Shown here: in pieces, positions 1 to 8,413 of the stretch
Position numbering within the stretch: the stretch's first letter is position 1
How the letters are laid out: each line of letters opens with the position of its first letter
Source: Microaerobacter geothermalis
Lineage (GTDB): Bacteria > Bacillota > Bacilli > DSM-22679
DNA: 64,000 nt
Assembly: GCF_021608135.1 (NCBI RefSeq)
Contig: NZ_JAKIHL010000009.1
Location: forward strand, 1-64,000
Direction of reading: 5' to 3'
Notes under the pieces: model-generated
Databases searched by the model: none
What the model saw: only the letters and a program-made list of their open reading frames with translations
What the model was told of the DNA's origin: nothing
Translations under genes and position numbers: made by a program

Positions 1-192
1 GATCAGAGACAAACAGTAATTTGATATTCGTGCTCGCAGCAACAGGAATTTGTGCTCAATGATCGATGCTGTCCGTTTAGTTCGCGGGGTCTGATATTGC
101 TACCACCATAAAGATTTACGACTTACCATTCCCCTGTTCAATTTCCATTATGAGAAGATGACGATGATACAGTAACTAGGTAACTACTGGAT

Positions 193-254
193 GGAATTAT
201 TTTCATGAGAATTTGTGACCCTGCGGGTCATGTAAGTTTAGTTCCGTACCTATA
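193..254 (-). repeat. Dispersed repeat copy H (end fragment)
   Basis: Read on the minus strand, this stretch begins TATAGGTACGGAACTAAA and continues with CATGACCC, a short loop and GGGTCAC. That is the left end of the repeat copy at 35272-35539. Only the end module is recognisable here. It lies directly upstream of the small gene at 300. The first 190 bases of the window hold no gene or motif I can name. Confidence 0.65.
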
Positions 255-299
255 AAATAACGCTGTATTACAGTTCTTTAGAAGGAGAGATAAAGATTG

Positions 300-488
300 A
301 TGAGGTCCTATGAGATTAAATTTGTTTCCAGCCCCAAGGATACATCCGTTTGGCAGGATGCGGGAAAATATCAGCAGCTGCAGCAGCGCAAAATCATAAA
401 GGACAGCAAGCAATACTTGCTCCGCCAGGAGCCTGTTTCAAACATGGGGGCCATGCGTTTTGAAACATTAAGAAAGTATTGGAAATAA
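300..488 (+). CDS. Small hypothetical protein (62 aa)
   Basis: I do not recognise this protein. A good ribosome binding site (AAGGAGAG, about 282-289) precedes the ATG at 300; a TTG at 297 is a possible alternative start. The product is basic and hydrophilic, with no membrane segment or Cys motif, a run QQLQQRK in the middle and an aromatic C-terminus (RKYWK). An AT-rich inverted repeat (AACAAATTTGTT) just after the stop could be a weak terminator. It sits between a dispersed-repeat fragment and the peptidase gene. The ribosome binding site is the main support. Confidence 0.45.
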   Translation: MRSYEIKFVSSPKDTSVWQDAGKYQQLQQRKIIKDSKQYLLRQEPVSNMGAMRFETLRKYWK

Positions 489-625
489 CAAATTTGTTAT
501 TTGTTGTTATAATTGCGTTTATTTACGGATAAAAACAGCCCTTTCAAATGGTTCAAAAACATGGTAAGGTGATAAATGGAAGCGGTTTAAAACTTTCTAA
601 AACCTTGTTGAATGGAGGAATTCAA

Positions 626-1738
626 TTGGTTAATCAACAGAGACTGATTGATGAGTTTATGGAACTTGTCCAGGTAGACAGCGAAACAGGACATGAAGGT
701 GCCATTTCAATGGTCCTGAAAAATAAATTTTCTTCGTTGGGCCTGCAGGTAGTCGAAGATCAGGCAAAAGGCAAAACCGGCCATGGAGCAGGCAATCTTG
801 TGGCGACACTTGAAGGAACAACAGCGGGCCCAGTCATTTACTTTACTTCCCATATGGATACGGTGGTTCCGGGTAAGGGGATAAAACCTCAGGTGAAGGA
901 TGGCTATATTACTTCCGATGGAACGACGATTTTGGGCAGTGATGATAAAGCAGGAATTGCTGCCATGTTGGAAGCCATCCGGTTATTAAAAGAGAACCAC
1001 ATCCCCCATCCTTCCATTCAATTTGTCATCACCGTCGGAGAAGAGTCGGGATTGAAGGGGGCTAAAGCGTTAGATGCCTCTCTAATTAAAGCAGAGTACG
1101 GATTTGCCCTGGATAGTAATGGAAAGGTTGGGGAGATCATTGTAGCTGCACCAACCCAGGCTAAGATAGAAGTCTCCATATTAGGGAAGTCAGCCCATGC
1201 CGGTGTGAATCCCGAGGATGGAATCAGTGCCATCAATGTCGCATCTAAAGCAATTTCAAAAATGCCTTTGGGTCGGATAGACCATGAAACCACAGCCAAT
1301 ATCGGCCGTTTTTCAGGAGGACAAGCCACCAATATTGTTTGTGATCGCGTGGATATTTTAGCTGAGGCAAGAAGCCTGGTTGTGGATAAAATGGAAAAAC
1401 AGGTGGATCAGATGAAACAGGCTTTTGATGAGGCAGCAGAAGAAGCGGGAGCAAAGGTTGAATTTCATTGGGAGGTCATGTATCCTGCCTTTAAATTTGG
1501 AGAAGAAGATCATGTGGTTAAAGTGGCCAGCAAAGCGGTAGAAAAAATCGGGCGGATTCCATCACTTAAATCAAGCGGAGGGGGCAGTGATGCCAATGTC
1601 ATTAATGGATATGGAATCCCTACGGTAAATCTGGCCATTGGATACGAGGAAATTCATACCACAAAAGAAAGAATTTCTATTGAAGAATTGGTTAAGGCAA
1701 CAGAGCTAGTCGTGGCCATTATCGAAGAATCCTTATGA
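626..1738 (+). CDS. M20 family metallopeptidase, PepT-like (YqjE type)
   Basis: Zinc-dependent exopeptidase of the M20 family, most like the peptidase T-like proteins of Bacillales (YqjE), predicted to be cytosolic and to cleave small peptides. Metal-site motifs are in order: HMDTVVPG, the bridging Asp of GSDDKAG, the catalytic EES, the Asp of FALDSNG and a C-terminal His in EEIHTTKE. The dimerisation domain lies in the middle (KSAHAGVNPEDG). I chose TTG at 626 because TGGAGG lies 8 bases upstream; the reading frame is open back to 548, but that part has no ribosome binding site and does not resemble the family. Length from TTG is 370 aa, normal for the family. The true substrate cannot be told from sequence. 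Confidence 0.85.
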   Translation: MVNQQRLIDEFMELVQVDSETGHEGAISMVLKNKFSSLGLQVVEDQAKGKTGHGAGNLVATLEGTTAGPVIYFTSHMDTVVPGKGIKPQVKDGYITSDGTTILGSDDKAGIAAMLEAIRLLKENHIPHPSIQFVITVGEESGLKGAKALDASLIKAEYGFALDSNGKVGEIIVAAPTQAKIEVSILGKSAHAGVNPEDGISAINVASKAISKMPLGRIDHETTANIGRFSGGQATNIVCDRVDILAEARSLVVDKMEKQVDQMKQAFDEAAEEAGAKVEFHWEVMYPAFKFGEEDHVVKVASKAVEKIGRIPSLKSSGGGSDANVINGYGIPTVNLAIGYEEIHTTKERISIEELVKATELVVAIIEESL

Positions 1739-1888
1739 TCCATTTTTCAGGATTTTAAGTAACATGTGAAATATCAATTTTTTGAAACCGTCGGCACATA
1801 TAGACGTAATAAAGGTAGCATGTAATCATGTAATAAAAGGTAGCAAGGAAAGATAATCTATCGCATTTAACTCGAAGGAGGTTGCATT

Positions 1889-2110
1889 ATGATGGGTTGG
1901 AATTGGCCGGCAATGGGATTTGGATTTTTATGGTTTATTGTCGTTATCGGAGTATGGGTTTTTATATTGTATGCCTTAAACTCCATCCGAATTTCTTTGG
2001 AAAAGACCTCAAGGCACCTGGAGATGATCAGCCAAAATATAATCCGTATAGCAGAGAATACGAACAACCTGAACAATAACATGATCGTCACGAATGACAA
2101 CAAGGAATAA
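1889..2110 (+). CDS. Small single-span membrane protein (73 aa)
   Basis: A perfect AAGGAGG lies 7 bases before the ATG at 1889 (a second ATG follows at once). The N-terminal half is one hydrophobic helix (about residues 8-30, with FGFLWFIVVIGVWVFILYAL). The C-terminal half is polar and Asn-rich and would be an amphipathic or coiled tail. I do not recognise the family. A strong terminator follows, so it is a monocistronic unit. Two near-identical 15-base direct repeats (GTAATAAAGGTAGCA) lie upstream at about 1808-1845; their meaning is unknown. Confidence 0.65.
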   Translation: MMGWNWPAMGFGFLWFIVVIGVWVFILYALNSIRISLEKTSRHLEMISQNIIRIAENTNNLNNNMIVTNDNKE

Positions 2111-2148
2111 GATTCTTATTGATTGAACAAACAGTGGGAAAGAGAAAA

Positions 2149-2175
2149 GGAGCCCGGATTGGGCTCCCTTTTTTT
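2149..2175 (+). terminator. Rho-independent terminator
   Basis: Stem GGAGCCC / GGGCTCC with a 5-base loop followed by CTTTTTTT. It ends the small membrane protein gene and lies between convergent genes. The A-rich left flank could also give a weak terminator for frdB on the minus strand. Confidence 0.85.
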
Positions 2176-2198
2176 AAGAATAAAGGAAATTTTCGTTG

Positions 2199-2927
2199 TT
2201 ATCTGCGCCAGCCGGCAACGGCCATCTTTCTGCGAACGTAAGAGAGTTGACCCTGAAGCGGGATGCCGATAGGACAGTTGTCATCACATGCCATGAGGCC
2301 AACGCAACCAAATACCCCATCATCTGATCCAACCACTTCAAAATATTCCTGTTCAGTTCTTTCATCCCGAGGATCCAGCATGAATCGTGCCACTCTGTTA
2401 ATACCTGCTGCTCCTAAGAAGTCCGGACGAATATTTACAGTTGCACAACCAGCAATACAGCACCCGCACTCGATACAACGTTCGGCCTCATAAATAGCCA
2501 ATGCCTGGTCATTGCTCATTCTCTCTTCTTCAGCTTTTGGATCGAAGACTTTATCCGTATGGACCCAAGCTTCAGTTTTGATTGACATTTCCCTGAACCA
2601 GGTTCCAGTGTCTACAGATAAGTCACCCAATAATTTAAAGGCGGGAAGTGGCATTAAAGTTGTTTCATTTGGCAAGTCTTTAGTCAAGGTTTTACAAGCT
2701 AACGTTGGCTTCCCGTTCACCAGCATGGCACAGGAACCACAGATTGCTGCCCGGCATACAAAATCAAACTTTAACGTTGGATCCTGTTCTTCCCGTATTT
2801 TATTTAGCACGATAAACAGAGTCATTCTTTCTTCTTCTTCTACTTGAAATTTCTGCATTTTAGGCTCGATTTCTGGCGTATTTGGATCATAGCGGAAGAT
2901 ATTGAATGTTAATAGGCGATTGCTCAT
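2199..2927 (-). CDS. frdB: Fumarate reductase / succinate dehydrogenase iron-sulfur subunit
   Basis: Iron-sulfur subunit that passes electrons between the membrane quinone subunit FrdC and the flavoprotein FrdA. Cluster ligands are visible: [2Fe-2S] Cys58, Cys63, Cys66, Cys78; second cluster motif CIECGCCIAGC (Cys151, 154, 157, 161); third cluster Cys208, Cys214, Cys218. The linker between the last two clusters (PDFLGAAGINRVARFM, DDGVFGCVGLMACDDNCP) is very close to the Wolinella succinogenes FrdB that I remember and unlike B. subtilis SdhB. It is the last gene of frdC-frdA-frdB, the Wolinella order. The 50-base gap after frdA holds AAGGAGG. The direction of the reaction in vivo (fumarate reduction or succinate oxidation) is not settled by sequence. 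Confidence 0.93.
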   Translation of the reverse strand: MSNRLLTFNIFRYDPNTPEIEPKMQKFQVEEEERMTLFIVLNKIREEQDPTLKFDFVCRAAICGSCAMLVNGKPTLACKTLTKDLPNETTLMPLPAFKLLGDLSVDTGTWFREMSIKTEAWVHTDKVFDPKAEEERMSNDQALAIYEAERCIECGCCIAGCATVNIRPDFLGAAGINRVARFMLDPRDERTEQEYFEVVGSDDGVFGCVGLMACDDNCPIGIPLQGQLSYVRRKMAVAGWRR

Positions 2928-2977
2928 GATTTTACCTCCTTATATGTTCTCTCCTCCAGTCAAAGGGAAAATAATTC

Positions 2978-4804
2978 TCATGCCTTTCCTGCACTAGCTT
3001 GAGCGCTTGCTTCCCCGTAACCACGGTCACCAGGAGGCAATTCAGTGATTTTTACAGGCTCATATTTCAATTCTGGTTTAGATGCCCCAACAGGCCAGTA
3101 GGCTAAAGTTCTTTTGAGCCAGTTTGCATCATCCCGTTTTGGATAATCTTCACGGAAATGGCTGCCTCTGCTCTCAGTTCTGTTAAGGGCACCTGCAGCT
3201 ATACAATAGGCCAGTCGGACCATACCCTTTATACGAAGAGCTGAAGCCAATTCCGGATCAGCACCCTTGCCGCCAGAACGAATCCCAACTTTAAGTGAAC
3301 GTTGATACAATTCATCTAGTTTATTAACTGCAGTTTGCAAATCCTTTCCATTTCGGAAAATCCCCACATAGGTACTTAAGGTCTTTTCCATTTCACGGCG
3401 GATCTCATATACATTTTCACTGCCGTTGCGATTACTGATAAGCGCATCAATTCGATCTTCCTGTTGACCGACAAATTCATCCAATAGTTTCGTAGAAACG
3501 TTGTAGGAAGCATCCTTGGTGTATTTTGCAATTTCTTCACCGATAACCATACCGGCGACAACGGTTTCAGCCAATGAGTTTCCTCCGAGACGGTTAAAGC
3601 CATGAAGATCCCAACAAGCCGCCTCACCGATGGCAAACAATCCTTCAAGACCATAAGCCATACCTTGAGCATTGGTTCTTATACCACCCATGCTATAGTG
3701 TTGGGTAGGACGGACAGGGATTAAATCGTGTACAGGGTCGATTCCGGCAAAATTGCGGCATATGTTCGCAATTTCACGTAGGTTAGTATTAATATGCTTT
3801 TCTCCCAAATGACGAATATCTAGCCATAGATGCTCTCCATAGGGGCTTTCAACGCCATATCCTTTGCGAATATGCTGCATCATCCGTCGAGATACGACAT
3901 CACGGGAAGCCAATTCCTTCTTGACAGGTTCATAGTCTGGCATGAAACGGTGAAGATTCTTATCCCTTAAGTAACCTCCATCCCCGCGGGCCCCTTCGGT
4001 AACAAGAATCCATGATGGAACAATTCCAGTAGGATGAAATTGAACAGCTTCCATATTTCCAAGGGGAACAACCCCGGTTTCTTGAGCGATAAACATACCG
4101 CTACCTTCATTGATAATCGCGTTGGTGGAAGCGCCATATAGTCTACCATAACCACCTGTTGCAATCACAGTCGATTTAGCAGTATAGACGCGAAGTTTAC
4201 CCGTCCTTAGACAACGGGCCACCACGCCGTAGCAGCGGTCTCCGTCATGGATAATAGAGATTGCTTCGGTTCTGTCATGGACAGTAATACCCAGTTTAAT
4301 CACGATGCTGTCCATCACAAATTGAAGGGTGTGTCCGGTACCATCTGAAGTATAACACGTCCGCCATTTTGCTGTTCCTCCAAAGTCACGGGCTGTAATC
4401 AATCCTTCTTTTTCAGGGCTATCTTCTATTTCAGTTCCATCATGGAGAATTTTCTTTCCGGCAACGACTCGGTTCCAGGGGACACCCCAATAGGACATTT
4501 GCCTAACGGCAATTGGAGCATTTTCTACAAATATTCTTGCAACATCCTGCTCACAGCCCCAGTCAGAACCTTTAACGGTATCGACAAAATGGACATCAGG
4601 GCTGTCTCCCAAACCTTTTGCACTGTTCCCCAAAGAAGCCTGCATACCCCCTTGGGCAGCTGTACTATGGGAACGGCGAGGAGGAACCAAACTTAGGATA
4701 ATTACATTCAAGCCTTTTTCAGCTGCAGCAACAGCTGCACGTTCACCGGCCAACCCTGCTCCAACAACTAATACGTCTGATGAAAAAATATCATAATTGC
4801 TCAT
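2978..4804 (-). CDS. frdA: Fumarate reductase / succinate dehydrogenase flavoprotein subunit
   Basis: Catalytic flavoprotein that interconverts fumarate and succinate at the cytoplasmic face. The N-terminal dinucleotide fold is VLVVGAGLAG. The His for covalent FAD attachment is in RRSHSTAAQGG (about residue 46). Active-site segments QFHPTGI, ARGDGGYLR, ELASRDVVSRRM and the C-terminal RGSHFREDYPKRDD are all present. It is 608 aa from the ATG at 4804. That start has GGGAGGTG upstream and overlaps the frdC stop as ATGA; the longer open frame reaching 4918 lies inside frdC and is not used. The sequence follows Wolinella FrdA closely along its length (for example TVKGSDWGCEQDVARIF), which supports a menaquinol-linked enzyme. 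Confidence 0.94.
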   Translation of the reverse strand: MSNYDIFSSDVLVVGAGLAGERAAVAAAEKGLNVIILSLVPPRRSHSTAAQGGMQASLGNSAKGLGDSPDVHFVDTVKGSDWGCEQDVARIFVENAPIAVRQMSYWGVPWNRVVAGKKILHDGTEIEDSPEKEGLITARDFGGTAKWRTCYTSDGTGHTLQFVMDSIVIKLGITVHDRTEAISIIHDGDRCYGVVARCLRTGKLRVYTAKSTVIATGGYGRLYGASTNAIINEGSGMFIAQETGVVPLGNMEAVQFHPTGIVPSWILVTEGARGDGGYLRDKNLHRFMPDYEPVKKELASRDVVSRRMMQHIRKGYGVESPYGEHLWLDIRHLGEKHINTNLREIANICRNFAGIDPVHDLIPVRPTQHYSMGGIRTNAQGMAYGLEGLFAIGEAACWDLHGFNRLGGNSLAETVVAGMVIGEEIAKYTKDASYNVSTKLLDEFVGQQEDRIDALISNRNGSENVYEIRREMEKTLSTYVGIFRNGKDLQTAVNKLDELYQRSLKVGIRSGGKGADPELASALRIKGMVRLAYCIAAGALNRTESRGSHFREDYPKRDDANWLKRTLAYWPVGASKPELKYEPVKITELPPGDRGYGEASAQASAGKA

Positions 4805-5436
4805 GCTGCACCTCCCAATGTATAGAAGACCCACAGAGTTGCAAGGCCTAATGCTAAAAGAGCAAATGTGACAAAGCTTAATACTTTCTTTATCGATTGA
4901 CGCTTCATCCAACCCCATTTAACAGCAATTCTGTAGAGGCCGATACTAGCATGATATTCGCCAAAGAATAATAAAAGCAGATATATCCATAAGATAGGTG
5001 AATTGACGCGATCTGCACTCAATTTCGCATCAATTCCACCATATACAACAAGAACAATATGGATAGAAGCAAGAATGAGAATAGCCAGGCCAGAAACACA
5101 TTGAAATAACCATGACCAGGTATCTCCGTGTTTGATCGTTTTAGCATGATTCCAAACAATTTTTTGTTCACGCCAACGTCCAGGAATTCTTTTCAGAACG
5201 GACCCAATGTGAGCCAAAAAAACAAGTAAAATAAATACAACAGCGGCTGGGAGTAAATAATAATCTTCTAAAAATTTAGCCAATGCGTTAAAAGGATCAA
5301 CACCAAATAATATTGTCGCCACAAAAATCATGTGAGTCCATAAAAATAAAACAAGCAATACTCCACTTACCGATTCAACCAAGTCAACAACAAATTCAGC
5401 TTTGGTATTTCGGACAATGGTTTTTTGAAGTTGCAT
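4801..5436 (-). CDS. frdC: Fumarate reductase dihaem cytochrome b subunit
   Basis: Membrane anchor of 211 aa with five predicted helices, carrying two haems b and the menaquinone site. Four His residues match in position and context the axial ligands of Wolinella FrdC: His35 (FLWTHMIFVAT), His76 (VFLAHIG), His126 (ASIHIVL) and His162 (GEYHASIGLYR). Glu160 two residues before the last His is also kept, corresponding to the Glu of the proposed proton pathway. The loop KTIKHGDTWSW and the end AVKWGW likewise match. First gene of the operon; GAGGGAGAGGG lies upstream of the ATG. B. subtilis SdhC does not share these signatures. Confidence 0.9.
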   Translation of the reverse strand: MQLQKTIVRNTKAEFVVDLVESVSGVLLVLFLWTHMIFVATILFGVDPFNALAKFLEDYYLLPAAVVFILLVFLAHIGSVLKRIPGRWREQKIVWNHAKTIKHGDTWSWLFQCVSGLAILILASIHIVLVVYGGIDAKLSADRVNSPILWIYLLLLFFGEYHASIGLYRIAVKWGWMKRQSIKKVLSFVTFALLALGLATLWVFYTLGGAA

Positions 5437-5667
5437 TTTCCCTCTCCCTCTCTATCAAAGTATAAATTGAAAAAAATATTTATTTCTCCGTCTTCCCCCC
5501 TGTTGATAGTTTTTAACGCTGTATTCCCCATTGAAAAGCAAGCAGTATAACTTCATCAACGGGGATGGGCGTTTATATGCTCACTCCCGTGTTATATATT
5601 GCTTCAATGCGAAGGACCCCAGCCATAACATCAATACAAACACGGGAAAAATGAAAACATTGAAGAA

Positions 5668-5823
5668 TCAAGTTGTGTTAAATATGTTGGGACTTAACAG
5701 TTTGCCGCATTTAGAACAAAATTCAACAGGAATTTGCAAATCATAGTCATCATCACAACAATATTGATAATCTGATACATACTTCACCGTTTTTCTGTCC
5801 TGACAACATGGTGAATACTCCAT
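5668..5823 (-). CDS. Cys-rich mini-protein, probable zinc binder (51 aa)
   Basis: Below the usual ORF length cut-off but well supported: GAAGGAG lies 9 bases before the ATG at 5823. The protein has Cys pairs at residues 6-7 and 22-23 and a CSKCGK knuckle near the end, so a small zinc ribbon is likely. An acidic patch (DDDYD) follows the second Cys pair. I do not recognise the family. It lies upstream of frdC on the same strand, 230 bases away, in a region without any other credible gene. Confidence 0.6.
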   Translation of the reverse strand: MEYSPCCQDRKTVKYVSDYQYCCDDDYDLQIPVEFCSKCGKLLSPNIFNTT

Positions 5824-6253
5824 AACCAACACTCCTTCGTTTATTTAGAAGTTGTTCAATAATAAATTTTTGAACAACACCTTTCCTGGTTTGCAAAAAA
5901 TTTGGCCCTCTGACTTTGAGTTGCAAAATTCCTGTAAAACCCAACAATTTATAGGAGCATTAAGTTAACACTATATTAACGTTATTTACGGTTGAAATAC
6001 TAATAAATGTTCCAAATATAGATAATTTTTTGTAAATTAACTGTCCAAATTTATACTACAATAGTAAGTGTCATTAGTAAATACAATTCATTCTCTTTTT
6101 TCATTTTTATCCGATAGCTTACCGCCACTAAAACTTCTGATCATCCTTTTCACCTCTAATTCGAAGGAATTATAATTTATAATATATAATATGGATAAAC
6201 CTGCTATGATAAGGTGAAGTATTGGATATAATGGGCAGAAGGAAGGTTTGTGT
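5824..6253. other. Intergenic region, no gene seen
   Basis: About 430 bases, very AT-rich. It holds the ribosome binding site of the Cys-rich gene, an inverted repeat GTTGTTCA / TGAACAAC (about 5846-5876) and an AT-rich tract (TATAATTTATAATATATAAT, about 6169-6190) before mgtC. A TATAAT at 6227-6232 is too close to the ribosome binding site to be the mgtC promoter. Confidence 0.5.
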
Positions 6254-6742
6254 ATGCTTCAGGATTTTTTTCAAAGCGATATGTTTACCATTATTTTTCG
6301 GCTAGTATTGTCGTTCTTCGTGGGGGTATTAATGGGATTAGGGAGAGAGCGTTCCTTTAAAGACATGAATGCTCCCAAAGCGGCGGGATTTCGAACCTAT
6401 ACGCTGGTTTGTTTCGGTTCTACCATTTTTGGTTTGACTTCCATTTACGGATTTCCTACCTTGGGCCCTACCTATGACCCGGGGCGAATTGCTGCCCAAG
6501 TGGTTACGGGTGTAGGATTTTTAGGGGCCGGTGTGATTATTAAAAATAATGGAACTATTAAGGGACTAACCACGGCAGCGGGTATTTGGGTTGCCTCTGC
6601 TATTGGTTTGATGATTAGTTCCGGAATGTATATTCCTACTTTATTCGCCAGTATCCTTGCTTTTATCATCCTTGATTTTCATCGCCTTTTCCCCAATCTG
6701 TATTCAAGAATGACAAAAACCGATGAAGATAGAAGAGAGTAG
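6254..6742 (+). CDS. MgtC/SapB family membrane protein
   Basis: Polytopic inner-membrane protein of the MgtC/SapB family, linked in other bacteria to magnesium stress and control of ATP synthase; its biochemical role is not agreed. Family signatures present: LVLSFFVGVLMGLGRER, KAAGFRTYTLVCFGS, RIAAQVVTGVGFLGAGVIIK and GLTTAAGIWVASAIGL. Four hydrophobic helices are evident. It is 162 aa, so it holds only the membrane domain and lacks the C-terminal ACT-like domain of longer members. ATG at 6254 follows AGAAGGAAGG. The gene at 6754, 11 bases downstream, may supply the missing soluble part. Confidence 0.85.
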   Translation: MLQDFFQSDMFTIIFRLVLSFFVGVLMGLGRERSFKDMNAPKAAGFRTYTLVCFGSTIFGLTSIYGFPTLGPTYDPGRIAAQVVTGVGFLGAGVIIKNNGTIKGLTTAAGIWVASAIGLMISSGMYIPTLFASILAFIILDFHRLFPNLYSRMTKTDEDRRE

Positions 6743-6753
6743 GGGGGATTCTT

Positions 6754-7254
6754 ATGACGCACTTGCGGCTTAAAAAGAAAAAAAATGCGGATGGCCATTG
6801 GACAGTAATCTTTCATTTTGCAGAACATCCTTGGTCTCCATCCAATTTGGTTATTAGAAAATTATTTTATGGTGTTTTGCAGTCATTACAAGATGTTATT
6901 ACCCATTTCGAAGTGGAGTATTCTGACTACCTGTTGGCCCAAAAGATGGGTTTGGAAAAATCTGTGGATTGTTTATTAAGACTGGGAGCAACAAAGGAGA
7001 ATATCATTGAGAAAAAGGAAGGAAATGCGGTCATAAGTCGATTGTTTAAAGCTCCGATGACAGAAGACCGCTTTCATTTTTTTGACAATTGGCTGGATCT
7101 GGAGCAGTTTTCAAATGTTCGTTTTTTTAATGATAATCAATTAAAAATTGAAATTTTTTACACAGATTATATCAAAATGGAATTAAACGAAGCGGAACTG
7201 CAAGGAGTGACTGAAAAGTGGAAATCAACCCACGTTCCCGTTCAACTGATTTAA
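6754..7254 (+). CDS. Hypothetical protein downstream of mgtC-like gene (166 aa)
   Basis: I do not recognise a family. It is a soluble-looking protein with a basic N-terminus (RLKKKKNADGHW) and mixed alpha/beta composition. It is 11 bases from the MgtC-like gene, so the two are almost certainly cotranscribed. A possibility is that it works as a cytosolic partner or as a split-off equivalent of the MgtC C-terminal domain; that is inference from position and size only. The start ATG follows AGGGGGG. Confidence 0.7.
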   Translation: MTHLRLKKKKNADGHWTVIFHFAEHPWSPSNLVIRKLFYGVLQSLQDVITHFEVEYSDYLLAQKMGLEKSVDCLLRLGATKENIIEKKEGNAVISRLFKAPMTEDRFHFFDNWLDLEQFSNVRFFNDNQLKIEIFYTDYIKMELNEAELQGVTEKWKSTHVPVQLI

Positions 7255-7303
7255 ATATGATTGGGATAGATTTAATTTGATGGGGAAGGGGGCAGCATAA
7301 CCA

Positions 7304-8413
7304 TTGAAACTGGATATTGAAAGAGGAACCGTGATTCAACTGGTGGATCAATGGGAGGGAATTGAGGAGATCATGGTTGAGATTAAGAGGGATAATCAAA
7401 TAATTAGTTTTGAAAGAGCATATAACTACCCTTTGTTTACAGGTCACTGTAATTGTGGTGATCAGGTTTTGGTAAACACTACAGCCGTCAATCTTTCTTT
7501 AGGTACAGGAGGCTATCATATGGTGATGTGCAATTTGTCCAATCCTAATCTGCGTAAAGATGGTAACGGACATATTATGAAACTCAGATATACGCCATAT
7601 CAGTTTGCGGTAAACTGCATTGAGGAAAGGGAAAATGAAAAGTCTGGTCAGTCTGATCAAAATGAACAACTTGAGGGGATGCCTATTTTATTGATAGAAA
7701 TCCACAGTGCTCTTCCAATACTGGTTTCCACATTAAAGAAATTAAACCCATCCATTCATATCGTATATATTATGACTGATGGAGGAGCACTTCCTGTATA
7801 CCTAAGCAGACATGTAAAAGCCCTAAGGGAGTTGGGGTGGATAAAAGGAGTAGTGACAGTGGGTCATGCATTTGGCGGAGAAATGGAAGCGGTCACAGTC
7901 TATTCGGCATTACTTGCGGCGAAGAAATATTGGAATCCCGATATGATCATCGTTGGGATGGGGCCAGGGATTGTTGGAACTGGTACCATTTACGGACATA
8001 CTGGAGTCGAACAGGGAGAAAATATAAATCGAGTATCCGTATTAAATGGTAAACCTGTGTTTGTTCCAAGAATCAGTATTTCTGATCATAGGAATCGGCA
8101 TCATGGGATAAGTCACCATACCCTGACGAATCTATCCCTTATTTCTCTTCGGCCCGCATACCTTCCGATATGGGAACACCACTTAAATCATCCAATCATC
8201 TCTCGGCAGATAAAAGATTATGATCTGGAAAATAAGCATCATATAATAAATATTTCTGCTGAAGAAGATGAATTATTGGGAGATTTGGAGTTTATCCTGT
8301 CAAAATATCCCTTGCCCATTACAACGATGAATAGAGATTATAAAAAAGATCTCGATTATTTCTTGAGCGTAATCACTTCGGCCAGAGGGGCGTACTATTT
8401 ATACAATCGTTAA
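7304..8413 (+). CDS. DUF3866 family protein (369 aa)
   Basis: I assign this to the DUF3866 family of Bacillota from its typical parts: N-terminal beta region with GHCNCGDQVLVNTTAVNLSLGTGGYHMV, a middle motif YIMTDGGALPVYLS, a GHAFGGEMEAVTVYSALLAAK segment and GMGPGIVGTGTIYGHTGVEQGENIN. The glycine-rich motifs suggest a nucleotide or sugar-phosphate binding fold, but no function is known to me. Start TTG at 7304 follows GGGGAAGGGGG. The 3' end overlaps the convergent mciZ by about 40 bases. A family with no known function next to nudF is a good target for study. Confidence 0.8.
   Translation: MKLDIERGTVIQLVDQWEGIEEIMVEIKRDNQIISFERAYNYPLFTGHCNCGDQVLVNTTAVNLSLGTGGYHMVMCNLSNPNLRKDGNGHIMKLRYTPYQFAVNCIEERENEKSGQSDQNEQLEGMPILLIEIHSALPILVSTLKKLNPSIHIVYIMTDGGALPVYLSRHVKALRELGWIKGVVTVGHAFGGEMEAVTVYSALLAAKKYWNPDMIIVGMGPGIVGTGTIYGHTGVEQGENINRVSVLNGKPVFVPRISISDHRNRHHGISHHTLTNLSLISLRPAYLPIWEHHLNHPIISRQIKDYDLENKHHIINISAEEDELLGDLEFILSKYPLPITTMNRDYKKDLDYFLSVITSARGAYYLYNR

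Noticed and set aside
5531-5746. 71-codon plus-strand frame
   Set aside because: It has no ribosome binding site, low-complexity composition and overlaps the Cys-rich gene on the other strand, which has a strong one.
6227-6232. TATAAT before the mgtC-like gene as promoter
   Set aside because: The start of transcription would fall inside the ribosome binding site and there is no -35.
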